Origin: CAYYYW01 sp964476245
Lineage (GTDB): Bacteria > Patescibacteriota > Microgenomatia > UBA1406 > HO2-37-13b
Assembly (NCBI GenBank): GCA_964476245.1
Contig: CAYYYW010000004.1
Coordinates: 16,307 to 80,306, forward strand
Length of the DNA stretch: 64,000 nucleotides
Direction: 5' to 3'
In this document: piece by piece, positions 42,295 through 50,597 of the stretch
How the letters are laid out: each line of letters starts with the position of its first letter
Numbering within the stretch: position 1 is the first letter of the stretch
Program-made: the position numbers and the translations under genes
The notes under the pieces: generated by a model
Seen by the model: the letters and a program-made list of their open reading frames with translations, nothing else
The model's database searches: none
Told to the model about the DNA's origin: nothing

Positions 42295-44028
42295 TTAATG
42301 ATCAGACCTGGCTGCAGTATTGCGTTGTGCCATTTTCTCCGCTTCATTTTTTCTTCTTTGAGAGTCTCTTTGGTCTATGATTTGCTCATATTTCTTTGAG
42401 CTAAAAAGTTGAGGCAAAAACTTATCACCCAAATTCCTAACAAAAGGCGATGCTAAGGCCAAGCTCCCATAAGTAGATAAGCCTGTCATAGCTCCGCTAG
42501 CTGCTGCTCCGGCTCCGCCAAAGAAGGTGCCGATGCCAAAGACGCCCGGCATATCCTTGAAACCTAAAAGCTCGCGGACTATTTTAACTAATTCCGGCGT
42601 CATAAAAAAAATCCCCGCCCCCAACATAACGGTAAAGGCTTGAGGATTTAATTCGGCTAAAAGCGGCGGCACCCAGATTGCGCCTGAAGCAGGAAGAACA
42701 TTAATAATAAGGTAACTGGTGACTGCTAAAACTATTACGATGGGAAAAGTCAAAAGATAAACAAAAAGCGATTTAAACCAGAAACCAAAAGCATTTTTCC
42801 CAGGGAGGGCGTTAAATAATAAAAAGATAGGTGAGAAAACAATTAAAAGAAAAATTTTGATATAAGTGGAAAACAAAAGAAAAAAAATTCTAAAAAGCAA
42901 AAAAACAAAGGTAAGGCAAACCAAAATGAAAATGACAAAAGGTAATGCGACGTATCCTAGGCCAAATCCTAAAAATGGTAGAAGCATGATAATCGAACCT
43001 TTCATTATAACCTCTAAAGAAGTTAGTAATTGTCCAACGACAGGAAGAGCTCCGTCCCCACCGAATTCACTTATAGATTCAACCAAACCACGAACAACAG
43101 GGGGTTCAATAAACTTAACGAACAGATAAGTACCTACTCCTCCGGTAATTATTCTTAAGATCTGATTAAGGACGGCGGGAATAAGGGCAAGCAGTGAATC
43201 GCCAAGTTGTTTTAGTCCGGAGAAAGATAAAATAAAAAGATTTCCATAATTAGAATTCATATATTTATTTTGAAATTCAGCAATATTGAAAAAATTGCCC
43301 CGATTGCCTAAGATGGCGATAACCAAAAGAATAAATATATACATTAAATCAATTAAGAAACCAGCAATGGGAAAGGAAAAAGTTATCAAGATTAAGGAAA
43401 TAACAATTCTAGGAAGAGCGTTTTCTAAAGATATGACAGTTTGTGGATTAATTTTCATGCGAAACATGATCATAAAACCAATAGCGATTAAAACCAAAAC
43501 TAAAAGCATATAGGCAACATCGCGAAACACTTTCCAAAGGTTCATGAGGGGGCGAAGAGCGGCAAAACCGAGACCTTCAGCCGCGTAGGTTTTGGGGACA
43601 AAGCCGGCTTTTTGCAAACCGGAGTAAGCCCAATACAACCCCGACGCCGGTGGATTGGCGTAGGGAAGGATGATTAATTTAGCCATAAACCCAAAGACGC
43701 TTTTTTGATAATTTTTATCAGCATCGTCAGGGTTATCTGTACATGCTTCTCCTATAGTTCCGCAGAGAACAGAACGATAAAGAAGAAGGGTTAATTTCCC
43801 TTCTTTTGTTTTATTTAATTTCTGGTCATTGATCACTTTATATATTTCTTCCCGATTTTGTTTAACGGGGTCAATAGCGACCTTAGGTTTATCTTGAGAA
43901 ATAAAATAGAAGAAAAGACTAATAATAACGACAAAAACAGCAATAACTAAGAAGACTTTTGAGATAGTATTTAAGATTGCTTTTGCCGCTTTTAAAACCT
44001 TCATTATAAATTCATTGTAGTTAATCAT
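42295..44028 (-). CDS. TrbL/VirB6-like polytopic membrane protein
   Basis: 577 residues. One N-terminal helix (about 18-40) is followed, after a soluble part with NPDDADKNYQKSVFGFMAKL, by seven or eight helices from residue 165 on. Gly-rich and positively charged segments near the C-terminus (GIGTFFGGAGAAASGAMTGL, then SSKKYEQIIDQRDSQRRKN) are typical of TrbL/VirB6 channel proteins of type IV secretion. It faces the pilin and giant genes convergently. No VirB4, VirD4 or VirB11 gene is in the window, so the system is incomplete here. Confidence 0.75.
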   Translation of the reverse strand: MINYNEFIMKVLKAAKAILNTISKVFLVIAVFVVIISLFFYFISQDKPKVAIDPVKQNREEIYKVINDQKLNKTKEGKLTLLLYRSVLCGTIGEACTDNPDDADKNYQKSVFGFMAKLIILPYANPPASGLYWAYSGLQKAGFVPKTYAAEGLGFAALRPLMNLWKVFRDVAYMLLVLVLIAIGFMIMFRMKINPQTVISLENALPRIVISLILITFSFPIAGFLIDLMYIFILLVIAILGNRGNFFNIAEFQNKYMNSNYGNLFILSFSGLKQLGDSLLALIPAVLNQILRIITGGVGTYLFVKFIEPPVVRGLVESISEFGGDGALPVVGQLLTSLEVIMKGSIIMLLPFLGFGLGYVALPFVIFILVCLTFVFLLFRIFFLLFSTYIKIFLLIVFSPIFLLFNALPGKNAFGFWFKSLFVYLLTFPIVIVLAVTSYLIINVLPASGAIWVPPLLAELNPQAFTVMLGAGIFFMTPELVKIVRELLGFKDMPGVFGIGTFFGGAGAAASGAMTGLSTYGSLALASPFVRNLGDKFLPQLFSSKKYEQIIDQRDSQRRKNEAEKMAQRNTAARSDH

Positions 44029-44057
44029 TAATCACTTTGTCAATGTTTAAAACAGTA

Positions 44058-44074
44058 ATACGAATGATGCGAAT
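44058..44074 (+). repeat. 17-bp inverted repeat, left arm
   Basis: ATACGAATGATGCGAAT. Its exact reverse complement is at 44387-44403; the two arms enclose the GxxExxY remnant. Related words (TATACGAATAATG, CCAATACGCGG) follow the left arm. Confidence 0.75.
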
Positions 44075-44204
44075 TTTTATACGAATAATGCCAATACGCG
44101 GATATTTAGTGCGCGAATGAAGCTGATAGACGAATAGATAATTATTTATACATTTGCTAAGGAATTAAGCACTCTTTTTGGGTGGATATAATTAGCTCGA
44201 AAGT

Positions 44205-44360
44205 TTACGAGAATTCCCAATTTTTTATTCTTCCTTTCTTTTCGCCTTCAAAACTAGGAGGCAACGGTTTTTCGCTACAGAATTTTCCTAACTGATTATG
44301 AACTTTAAAAAGCGTTCCATTAATTTTATAAGAAAGATCACTATAAATAATATCTGCCAT
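44205..44360 (-). pseudogene. Truncated GxxExxY-family protein
   Basis: 51 codons: MADIIYSDLSYKINGTLFKV, HNQLGKFCSEKPLPP and on to a stop. The first 28 residues match the start of GxxExxY proteins (a PD-(D/E)xK-like family of about 125 residues frequent in CPR genomes). After FCSE the sequence no longer matches, and the GxxExxY motif itself is gone. It lies between two 17-bp inverted repeats. Confidence 0.6.
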
Positions 44361-44386
44361 ATAAACTAATATTAGTATATTAGCAT

Positions 44387-44403
44387 ATTCGCATCATTCG
44401 TAT
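44387..44403 (-). repeat. 17-bp inverted repeat, right arm
   Basis: ATTCGCATCATTCGTAT, overlapping the last codons of the RmlA-like gene. A further TATTCGTAT is 12 bases on. Confidence 0.75.
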
Positions 44404-45149
44404 AACTTTTCTATTCGTATTGCTTTTGCTTTTTTCGCCCAATAGACATTGGCGGCGAGAAGAGTTTCAAAAGTTCCGGCGTCAAGCCAATAGCCGTTAA
44501 GTTCTGCCCAGCGGAGTTCTCCCTTTTGAATATAAAAATTATTTACTTCTGTTATCTCAAGTTCATTTCGGCCGGCAGAATACGGGTCGCATTTTTTAGT
44601 AAAATCAAATACTTGATTATCATAAATATAAAGTCCGGTAACGGCAAAATCTGAAGACGGATTTTTTGGTTTTTCAATAATTTCAATAATTTTTTTTGGG
44701 TCTTTAGGATCGAATCGGGGAACGCCAAAACGTTTAGGGTCGGATACTTTTTTAAGAAAAATTAAGGCTCCTTTTTTAAAGTTTTTAACCGGTTTTGAAA
44801 TATCCGCGTCGGTCGTGTTATCGCCCAAGACGACGGCGACTGGACCATTGTCGGCAAAATCTTCGGCCAAAGACAAAGCGTCGGCAATGCCTCCTTTAGG
44901 ATTTTCTTGATAAGCGTATTCCAAATGCTTAATTCCCAATTCTTTGCCGTTTTTAAGAACGCTGACGAAGTGGCCGGCATGAGGGCCGGAAACAATGATT
45001 AAGATTTCTTTAACCCCGGCATTAACCAAGGTTTGAATTGGATAAAAAACCATTGGTTTATCATAAACAGGCAGAAGATGTTTATTGGTGGCAAAAGTTA
45101 AAGGATAGAGTCTTGTAGCTAAACCACCGGCCAAGATAATACCTTTCAT
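44394..45149 (-). CDS. Sugar-1-phosphate nucleotidylyltransferase (RmlA-like)
   Basis: 251 residues, shorter than RmlA (about 290). The signature GIILAGGLATRLYPLTFATN is at residues 3-22, followed by KHLLPVYDKPMVFYPIQ; VVLGDN near 107-112 and GYWLDAGTFETLLAA near the end complete the fold. It joins a sugar 1-phosphate and an NTP (dTTP in RmlA) to an activated sugar for glycans. The C-terminal dimer helix is absent, and the final residues (AIRIEKLYE) are encoded by the inverted-repeat DNA, so the gene end may have been remade by the element. Confidence 0.88.
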   Translation of the reverse strand: MKGIILAGGLATRLYPLTFATNKHLLPVYDKPMVFYPIQTLVNAGVKEILIIVSGPHAGHFVSVLKNGKELGIKHLEYAYQENPKGGIADALSLAEDFADNGPVAVVLGDNTTDADISKPVKNFKKGALIFLKKVSDPKRFGVPRFDPKDPKKIIEIIEKPKNPSSDFAVTGLYIYDNQVFDFTKKCDPYSAGRNELEITEVNNFYIQKGELRWAELNGYWLDAGTFETLLAANVYWAKKAKAIRIEKLYE

Positions 45150-45199
45150 ATATAAATTAACAGATCTATTGCGTAATAAAAAAATAATAGATTGTTTTC

Positions 45200-45284
45200 G
45201 TCATTCTGGTAAGCTAAAACGAAGTTTTAGCGCATCCAGAATCGTTATTAAACAATTTGTAGATTCTGGACAAGCCAGAATGAC
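45200..45284 (+). repeat. GTCATTC-type palindromic element, intergenic
   Basis: Arms GTCATTCTGG and CCAGAATGAC, with inner arms ATCCAGAATC and GATTCTGGA and a central GCTAAAAC/GTTTTAGC hairpin. It is the same class as the elements in the DUF2298 gene and valS. Confidence 0.75.
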
Positions 45285-45312
45285 AAATTGTTTACTAAAT
45301 ACGCGAATCAAT

Positions 45313-45603
45313 CTAATGTATTAACAACGTTTGTAATAAAAATAATGCTATCGCTCCGATGAGTATATATTCTATCACAATTTTAAGATGAAGAGTCTTC
45401 TCAAGAAAATGGTGAATTAATCCCCAACAGATATAGAAAATAACAAACAAAGTCAAGATTGAAAATTGAGCATGATGGTTTTCTTTAAAAAGACTAAACA
45501 AGAGGATAAAAAAAATCGCCCCGGTCAATAATAAAAGATATTGAAAAATATGTTTTTGAACTTCTTTAAGTAAGTGCTTAAGAAATTTATTGAAAATTAT
45601 CAT
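45313..45603 (-). CDS. Small membrane protein of unknown function
   Basis: 96 residues with three hydrophobic helices (FQYLLLLTGAIFFILLFSLF, FSILTLFVIFYICWGLIHHF and a third near the end). No family is named. Its start overlaps the CAP-domain gene by four bases (ATGA), so the products probably belong together at the membrane. Confidence 0.65.
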   Translation of the reverse strand: MIIFNKFLKHLLKEVQKHIFQYLLLLTGAIFFILLFSLFKENHHAQFSILTLFVIFYICWGLIHHFLEKTLHLKIVIEYILIGAIALFLLQTLLIH

Positions 45604-46496
45604 AATATGACCCCTTTTGTTAAAACTATCAAGGCTATAAAAACAAAACCTATAAAAATAAAATGAGCAAAGTGTTTCCCTGTGATTCTGACAATTTTTA
45701 ATTTATAAGCAAAATATAAATCAGATATTAGAGCCAAAACGAGCATCCCGAAAATCAGGAGACTGTAATCGTAAGAAATATTTTTAACGTTAATTAAGGG
45801 TGTTTTTGTATTTTCGCGAGCGAGAACTTGGGGTATTAGATTAGTTTGTTTGGTGATTGGAGCGGTTGTTGGTTTTGTATTAACCGCGGTGGTTTCTTGG
45901 TCGGTCGCGACGGTTTTTAATAGAGGCTTACCAAACATTTGAACAACCAGAGTTGTTTCTTCACCGTTTAGTACTCCGTTAACCACGCCAAAGCCCACCT
46001 CATCGTAATTTGGCCGCAAAATATTTTCTCGGTGGGTTTTTGAATCCATCCAAGCGGAAACAACGCCATCAGAGAACATAAAGTCTTTGGCCAAATTTTC
46101 TCCGGCATATTCATATTTATAACCGGAAGATAAAATAAAGTCCCAAGGCGTGGTTTGGTCGGGAGCATAGTGAGCCCAGTAGTTTTTAGCAAACATATCT
46201 TTAGCTTTTTCGGAAGCGGCCCGAGCCAACTTTTCATTATAAGTTAGAGAATTAAGTCTGTTTTTTATTCGTTCTTCGTTGGTTAACTGAAAAAGCTTTT
46301 CCACACTAATGTTTGTAGCTATTCCAAGAACCTTGCTTCCTAAATTTGATAAAGCTGCAGCTTTATAAACAAAAGAAAGAAACAAAGCCAAAACAAGATA
46401 ATAGGTTAAAAAATCAACATGAAGAGTTTTGGCACGGTAATTATTCTGTTCAGATGGGACAAAAAGATGATAAGCCATCCTTAAAAATTTTTTCAT
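45600..46496 (-). CDS. CAP/SCP-domain protein with membrane anchors
   Basis: 298 residues. An N-terminal helix (YYLVLALFLSFVYKAAAL) is followed by a CAP domain (about 65-180): NEERIKNRLNSLTYNEKLAR, YWAHYAPDQTTPW, YEYAGENLAKDF, AWMDSKTHRENIL, YDEVGFG. The CAP His and Glu residues are present. A Thr-rich linker and two C-terminal helices follow. Bacterial CAP proteins are secreted or surface proteins of unclear activity. It starts an operon with the three-helix protein. Confidence 0.88.
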   Translation of the reverse strand: MKKFLRMAYHLFVPSEQNNYRAKTLHVDFLTYYLVLALFLSFVYKAAALSNLGSKVLGIATNISVEKLFQLTNEERIKNRLNSLTYNEKLARAASEKAKDMFAKNYWAHYAPDQTTPWDFILSSGYKYEYAGENLAKDFMFSDGVVSAWMDSKTHRENILRPNYDEVGFGVVNGVLNGEETTLVVQMFGKPLLKTVATDQETTAVNTKPTTAPITKQTNLIPQVLARENTKTPLINVKNISYDYSLLIFGMLVLALISDLYFAYKLKIVRITGKHFAHFIFIGFVFIALIVLTKGVIL

Positions 46497-46518
46497 TGTG
46501 GTGTTTATTGATAAACGA

Positions 46519-46926
46519 TCACAGCGTTTCTTTTAAAACTTGTATTTTGGTTTTAATGTAATAACAAACCAATCCTATACCTATGGTATCAATTATTATA
46601 TCTCTTATTTTACCTTCTCTTGTAGGAACAAACAATTGGTGAAACTCATCAGTTATAGCATAAAATAGAGCGAAAAGAAATGAATAAAGGAATTTTTTTG
46701 ATGGGGGTAAGTTGGTCGTTTTATAAAAAGCTCGGAACAAGAGGAAATATAATATTCCGTATTCAATCAGATGAAGAGTTTTGAAAATGATAAAGTCAAA
46801 AACGAATTGGTGGGAAATGCCGAAGCGGGGACGGGAGGAGAAGTAGAAAATCACAATCATCCAGATAACTGGTGGGAACCAAGAGAGGATAAGGTTGCTA
46901 ATTTTTAAACTATTAGATCGTTTCAT
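46519..46926 (-). CDS. VanZ-like membrane protein
   Basis: 135 residues with four helices. VanZ features: MIVIFYFSSRP near the start, KTLHLIEYGILYFLLFRAF, and AITDEFHQLFVPTREGKIRD followed by a last helix. VanZ homologues lower sensitivity to glycopeptides and are common in Gram-positive and CPR genomes; the mechanism is unknown. It overlaps the LTD-protein gene upstream by 14 bases. Confidence 0.85.
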   Translation of the reverse strand: MKRSNSLKISNLILSWFPPVIWMIVIFYFSSRPRFGISHQFVFDFIIFKTLHLIEYGILYFLLFRAFYKTTNLPPSKKFLYSFLFALFYAITDEFHQLFVPTREGKIRDIIIDTIGIGLVCYYIKTKIQVLKETL

Positions 46927-48280
46927 TATTGTTTAGTCTTCTTATTATTTTGTGCGCAATATAAAAAATATTTAAAAGCGAAATGAAAAAAGAACTGGTA
47001 GTAAAGCCCTTAACGTAGGCAATCGGTTTCTTGTTAATAATGTTCTGATCATAATTAGTTAACTGCTGGTTTTGATTTTCTGTACCTAAAATCTCACCGG
47101 GTTGTTCAAGGATATTGTTGGTAAAGACGACCCGACGGGTTGTCTCTACATTGTTAAATGGTTCTTTAGTGTTGGTGAGAATTTTTGTCGGTGTCGGTGT
47201 TTTTAATGGAGTGGGTGTGTTTTGTGACGTGGGCGCTGGGGTATTGGTTAGATCAAAACAAGGGCTATTAACAGAATTCTTGGTTGGTTCTTGAAGACAA
47301 AATTCGTCATTGGTAAAAGAACTTCGTCCTAGTGTTTTTCCTTTCTCGGCTGTTTGATATTCAAAGCTGTCTTTTAAAGTTTTATTAAAATCCAAAAGGC
47401 GGACCTGATCGCTGTCATTGTTAAAGACGGATGATGTTAAATCAACCGACCCAAAGCTTTTAGCGGGAATCTCTAAAGAAAAAAGTTTTGGAGCTGAACC
47501 GGCATTTTCAACATCGTCAAAATACCAATTTTGGAGCGAAACAGCATAATCATTGTCGTTGTAAATTTCTACCCATTCGTGTTCTCCGGTTTCGGGATAA
47601 ACCATCGCCTCGGAAAGGTAAATATTATCATAGGAGTTCGGTTGGGGTGTGGGAGTAATTGAGGGCGTGGGAGTTTGAGTTGGTGTTGAACTGGGAACGA
47701 TAGTTGGAGTTAGCGAGGGTTGAGAATCGTTGGTTGCGATCGGGGTGGGAGTTGGGGTTAAAGTTGGAATAGGTGTTGCCGTGGCGGTTGGAGTTAGGGA
47801 TAGGCAGGCTGTTTCATTAGAATAATTTTTTGTAATTATAGTTAGAATAAACCAATTTCCGTTTCCATCGGGGCAGCGGGCAAAGGTTTTATTCTCATTA
47901 AAAGTTCCCGAATAAGTGGCGATATCAATTGATTGGTTGTTTGAATCATATAAAGAAATAATGTCCGCATAGTCTTTACCACTTTGGTTGCTGTTGTTTA
48001 GTATGGCAGTTGAGGTAGCAATGGTAAAAGAATAAGGCGAGATAATTTCTGAAGTTAATAGATCTATTTTTTTCCCCGAGGAATCTTTTAAATAAAAATT
48101 TTTAATATTGATTTGAGCATTTTCGTCGTTATAAAGTTCTACCCATTCATATTCTCCGGTTGGCGGAGCCGGATAAATTTCATTGATTTTTACGGCCGCC
48201 GCCGTTTCTTTACAACGAACCAACAGTAATATAACAATGCAACAATTTAACAATATAGCAATTAGTTTCTTTTTTTTCAT
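46913..48280 (-). CDS. Surface protein with two lamin-tail (LTD) domains
   Basis: 455 residues. A signal peptide (LIAILLNCCIVILLLVRC) is followed by LTD domain 1 (about 30-160; VKINEIYPAPPTGEYEWVEL), a Pro/Thr linker, LTD domain 2 (about 218-345; IYLSEAMVYPETGEHEWVEI), a second Pro/Thr linker, and a C-terminal membrane helix (SSFFISLLNIFYIAHKII) with a basic tail. LTD domains in bacteria occur in secreted proteins and may bind polymers. The Pro/Thr linkers resemble wall-spanning stalks. Confidence 0.85.
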   Translation of the reverse strand: MKKKKLIAILLNCCIVILLLVRCKETAAAVKINEIYPAPPTGEYEWVELYNDENAQINIKNFYLKDSSGKKIDLLTSEIISPYSFTIATSTAILNNSNQSGKDYADIISLYDSNNQSIDIATYSGTFNENKTFARCPDGNGNWFILTIITKNYSNETACLSLTPTATATPIPTLTPTPTPIATNDSQPSLTPTIVPSSTPTQTPTPSITPTPQPNSYDNIYLSEAMVYPETGEHEWVEIYNDNDYAVSLQNWYFDDVENAGSAPKLFSLEIPAKSFGSVDLTSSVFNNDSDQVRLLDFNKTLKDSFEYQTAEKGKTLGRSSFTNDEFCLQEPTKNSVNSPCFDLTNTPAPTSQNTPTPLKTPTPTKILTNTKEPFNNVETTRRVVFTNNILEQPGEILGTENQNQQLTNYDQNIINKKPIAYVKGFTTSSFFISLLNIFYIAHKIIRRLNNNETI

Positions 48281-48339
48281 TACAAATCATCTTAAAAGAT
48301 TTTGCTAAAGAAGTAAAGTTTATCACGAGTTTCATACTT

Positions 48340-48457
48340 GTTGTCGTCCTGAGGATCCGCCGAATGGCGGAGACGAAGGATCTAGCGAGCGAAGCGAGCG
48401 TAATTACGCTTACGCTAGATTCTTCCTCCGACGTAACGTCGGGGTCAGAATGACAAC
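48340..48457 (+). repeat. GTCATTC-type palindromic element, intergenic, composite
   Basis: Outer arms TTGTCGTCCTGA and TCAGAATGACAA. Inside are the hairpins TCCGCCGAATGGCGGA, AGCGAGCGAAGCGAGCG-like and CCGACGTAACGTCGG. It lies between the LTD and peptidase genes. Confidence 0.75.
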
Positions 48458-48472
48458 AGCGAAACTTGTGGT

Positions 48473-49699
48473 TTATTTAAAAGTTGCCGCCGAGCAGATA
48501 TTAGAATAGTGAGAGTGAAATTTTAAATCCGGTCCGTAAATTGGATCATGCATAATATAATCATCTCCTTCTTTTTTTACTAAGACAACAAAGTGGCTTC
48601 CTCCAGATCCGCATCCCCCGACTCCCACAATTACATAATTACCATCATTAAGTTCCTGATCAATATTGGATGTGGCAATTGATTGATAAGATCGTCCAGC
48701 TACCCCCTTCCATGGAAGTTTCATATACGCTGTTAAACCGTAGAATCGATCGGTCTCGCCTGCCAAATCTAAAGGTGTTACATTTTGTCCGTATTTTCTC
48801 GCCGTCATGGCAACTGATGACAGCAGGCAACCAACTTCTAAAACATTTTCTGAAGAATAGCCTATTGTTTTATTAGCCCATCTTTCGTCTCTCTGCGAAT
48901 AATAAAAACCATCAGAACCGCCTCCTAAACTATTAGCTCCAATAATTGAACCTGCTCCGGATGACTTAACAAACGATTTGAAAGCAGCTAACTGTTTTTG
49001 TATTTGTTGGAGAAATCTATCGGTAGTTATTTTATCGTTTTTGGTTTCCTCTAATAATTTTTGCTTTACTTTTTTTTGGTCATTTAATTTGGTATTTTGG
49101 TTATTTAATGTAACTTTTAAGTCGTCAAGGGTTTTTTTCTTTTCATCTCTTAAGCTTTTTTGTTCCTCAAAATTAACTTTTGTTTGTTGGACTTGAAAGG
49201 CCAGACGACGGTCATTGTCCTGGGCAATTTTAATATATTTTAGCCGATTAGTAAGAACAGAGGCGTTTTCCGAATCTAAAAAAATTTCAAAGATATTAAC
49301 CTGTCTTCTTTTATATGCTTCTACAATTTTTTTAAGGAAAGTTGTGCCTAGGTAATTCAACGAAGTATTAAGACCTTCAATTTTTTCCGATAGGTTTTCG
49401 ATTTCTTCAGTAATTTTTTTGATATTGTATTCTGTCTGTTGAATCTGTAAAGTGGTTAAATAAATCTGGGTATCCATGTACTCAATTTGAGAGCTAGTGG
49501 TATATATTTGTCCTTGTAATTCGTTACTTCTTTTTTCACAAAGGTCTTTTTGTTCTTTTAATTCTTGCTCACTTTTATCATCAAGGTTGATGGTTGTGTT
49601 ACACTCCGCAGAAAAAATCGTCTTTGTAAAGGCAAAAAAGAGCAAGAAAAATAAAACAATGAAGGTTTTTCTTAGCGATTTAGAATTAAAATATTGCAT
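48473..49699 (-). CDS. Coiled-coil protein with C39-like peptidase domain, FtsEX-linked
   Basis: 408 residues. A signal peptide (TFIVLFFLLFFAFTKTIFSA) is followed by a long coiled coil (about 40-240) like those of PcsB, CwlO and EnvC. A C39-like Cys protease domain follows (about 262-408) with Cys in EVGCLLSSVAMT, His in GGSHFVVLVKKEGDDYIMHD, and an Asp after it. In known bacteria FtsEX drives a coiled-coil wall hydrolase of CHAP, NlpC/P60 or M23 type. Here the gene lies directly after ftsX (one base between), so this is probably the FtsEX-controlled hydrolase with a different catalytic domain. Confidence 0.85.
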   Translation of the reverse strand: MQYFNSKSLRKTFIVLFFLLFFAFTKTIFSAECNTTINLDDKSEQELKEQKDLCEKRSNELQGQIYTTSSQIEYMDTQIYLTTLQIQQTEYNIKKITEEIENLSEKIEGLNTSLNYLGTTFLKKIVEAYKRRQVNIFEIFLDSENASVLTNRLKYIKIAQDNDRRLAFQVQQTKVNFEEQKSLRDEKKKTLDDLKVTLNNQNTKLNDQKKVKQKLLEETKNDKITTDRFLQQIQKQLAAFKSFVKSSGAGSIIGANSLGGGSDGFYYSQRDERWANKTIGYSSENVLEVGCLLSSVAMTARKYGQNVTPLDLAGETDRFYGLTAYMKLPWKGVAGRSYQSIATSNIDQELNDGNYVIVGVGGCGSGGSHFVVLVKKEGDDYIMHDPIYGPDLKFHSHYSNICSAATFK

Positions 49700-49700
49700 T

Positions 49701-50597
49701 TCATTTTATATATTTTGATGTTGATAAGTAGTTGCCCAAAAATCCAATCAGCATACCAAAAAATATCGTCAAAAAGTAAACAAGGGCTAAATAATAAAGA
49801 CTTGGCGGCCAGACATATAAATTATAGTGGGAAAATTGATAGAAGGGGAGACGAGGAATGCCATAAAGATAAGAATTAAGAAATGGCTGAAGATAGAAAA
49901 AAATAATGAAGAAAATGCTCCAGGCAAAAGTTCCCCCGCAAAAACCAAAAAAAACCCCCTCGGAAAGAAAAGGTTTTCTTATGTCTAATATCGAAGCGCC
50001 AAGAAGCCGTAATAATTCAATTTCGTCTTTTTTTAAAGCAATTTTAAATGCAGTCGTAGTCATAAGAACCATAAAGGAAATGAGTACGAGGAAAACAAAA
50101 ATAAACATTGAAGTTTTTCTTAAAACATTAGTTACTAAAAGAAGTCGGTCAACAATAGTTTTTTGAAACTCTACCTCATCAACTCCGGCGGTTTTTTTTA
50201 GATATTCGGCAATTTCTGAAAGATGTTCTGGTTTTTTGGTGCTGATTTCTAAAGAGGCGGGGAGAATATCGGCGGAAACCATTTCCAAAAGAAGGGGGTT
50301 GTTTTTGTTTAATTCTTGATAGATTTTTAAAGCTTCTTCCTTGGAAATATATTTTACGGAAGCTGTTTTTCCTGATTTGACAACGGTGTCTCGAATTTTA
50401 AAGATGTCCTTTTCTGATGTTTGTGTCTGAAAATAAACAGTCACTTGAGGCTTGGCTTCAATATAGGATAAAATTCCATAGAAAAAAGCGGTTAAGTTAA
50501 AAAAGAACAACGACAAAAAAAGAGTAAAAAAGAGAATTAAAAGCGAAGCCAATGACTGATACGGTGTTCTTCTTATTGACTTAAAAAGTTCGCTCAT
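49701..50597 (-). CDS. ftsX: Cell-division ABC permease FtsX
   Basis: 298 residues, four helices: one near residues 17-40, then a large extracytoplasmic domain (about 45-165) and three more helices. The ALKKDEIELLRLLGAS motif after the second helix is typical of FtsX. It senses and passes ATP-driven motion from FtsE to a wall hydrolase outside. The start overlaps ftsE by four bases. Confidence 0.92.
   Translation of the reverse strand: MSELFKSIRRTPYQSLASLLILFFTLFLSLFFFNLTAFFYGILSYIEAKPQVTVYFQTQTSEKDIFKIRDTVVKSGKTASVKYISKEEALKIYQELNKNNPLLLEMVSADILPASLEISTKKPEHLSEIAEYLKKTAGVDEVEFQKTIVDRLLLVTNVLRKTSMFIFVFLVLISFMVLMTTTAFKIALKKDEIELLRLLGASILDIRKPFLSEGVFFGFCGGTFAWSIFFIIFFYLQPFLNSYLYGIPRLPFYQFSHYNLYVWPPSLYYLALVYFLTIFFGMLIGFLGNYLSTSKYIK

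Noticed and set aside
48670..49196. Plus-strand ORFs antisense to the coiled-coil peptidase
   Set aside because: Phe- and Cys-rich shadows of a Lys/Glu-rich coiled coil on the other strand.
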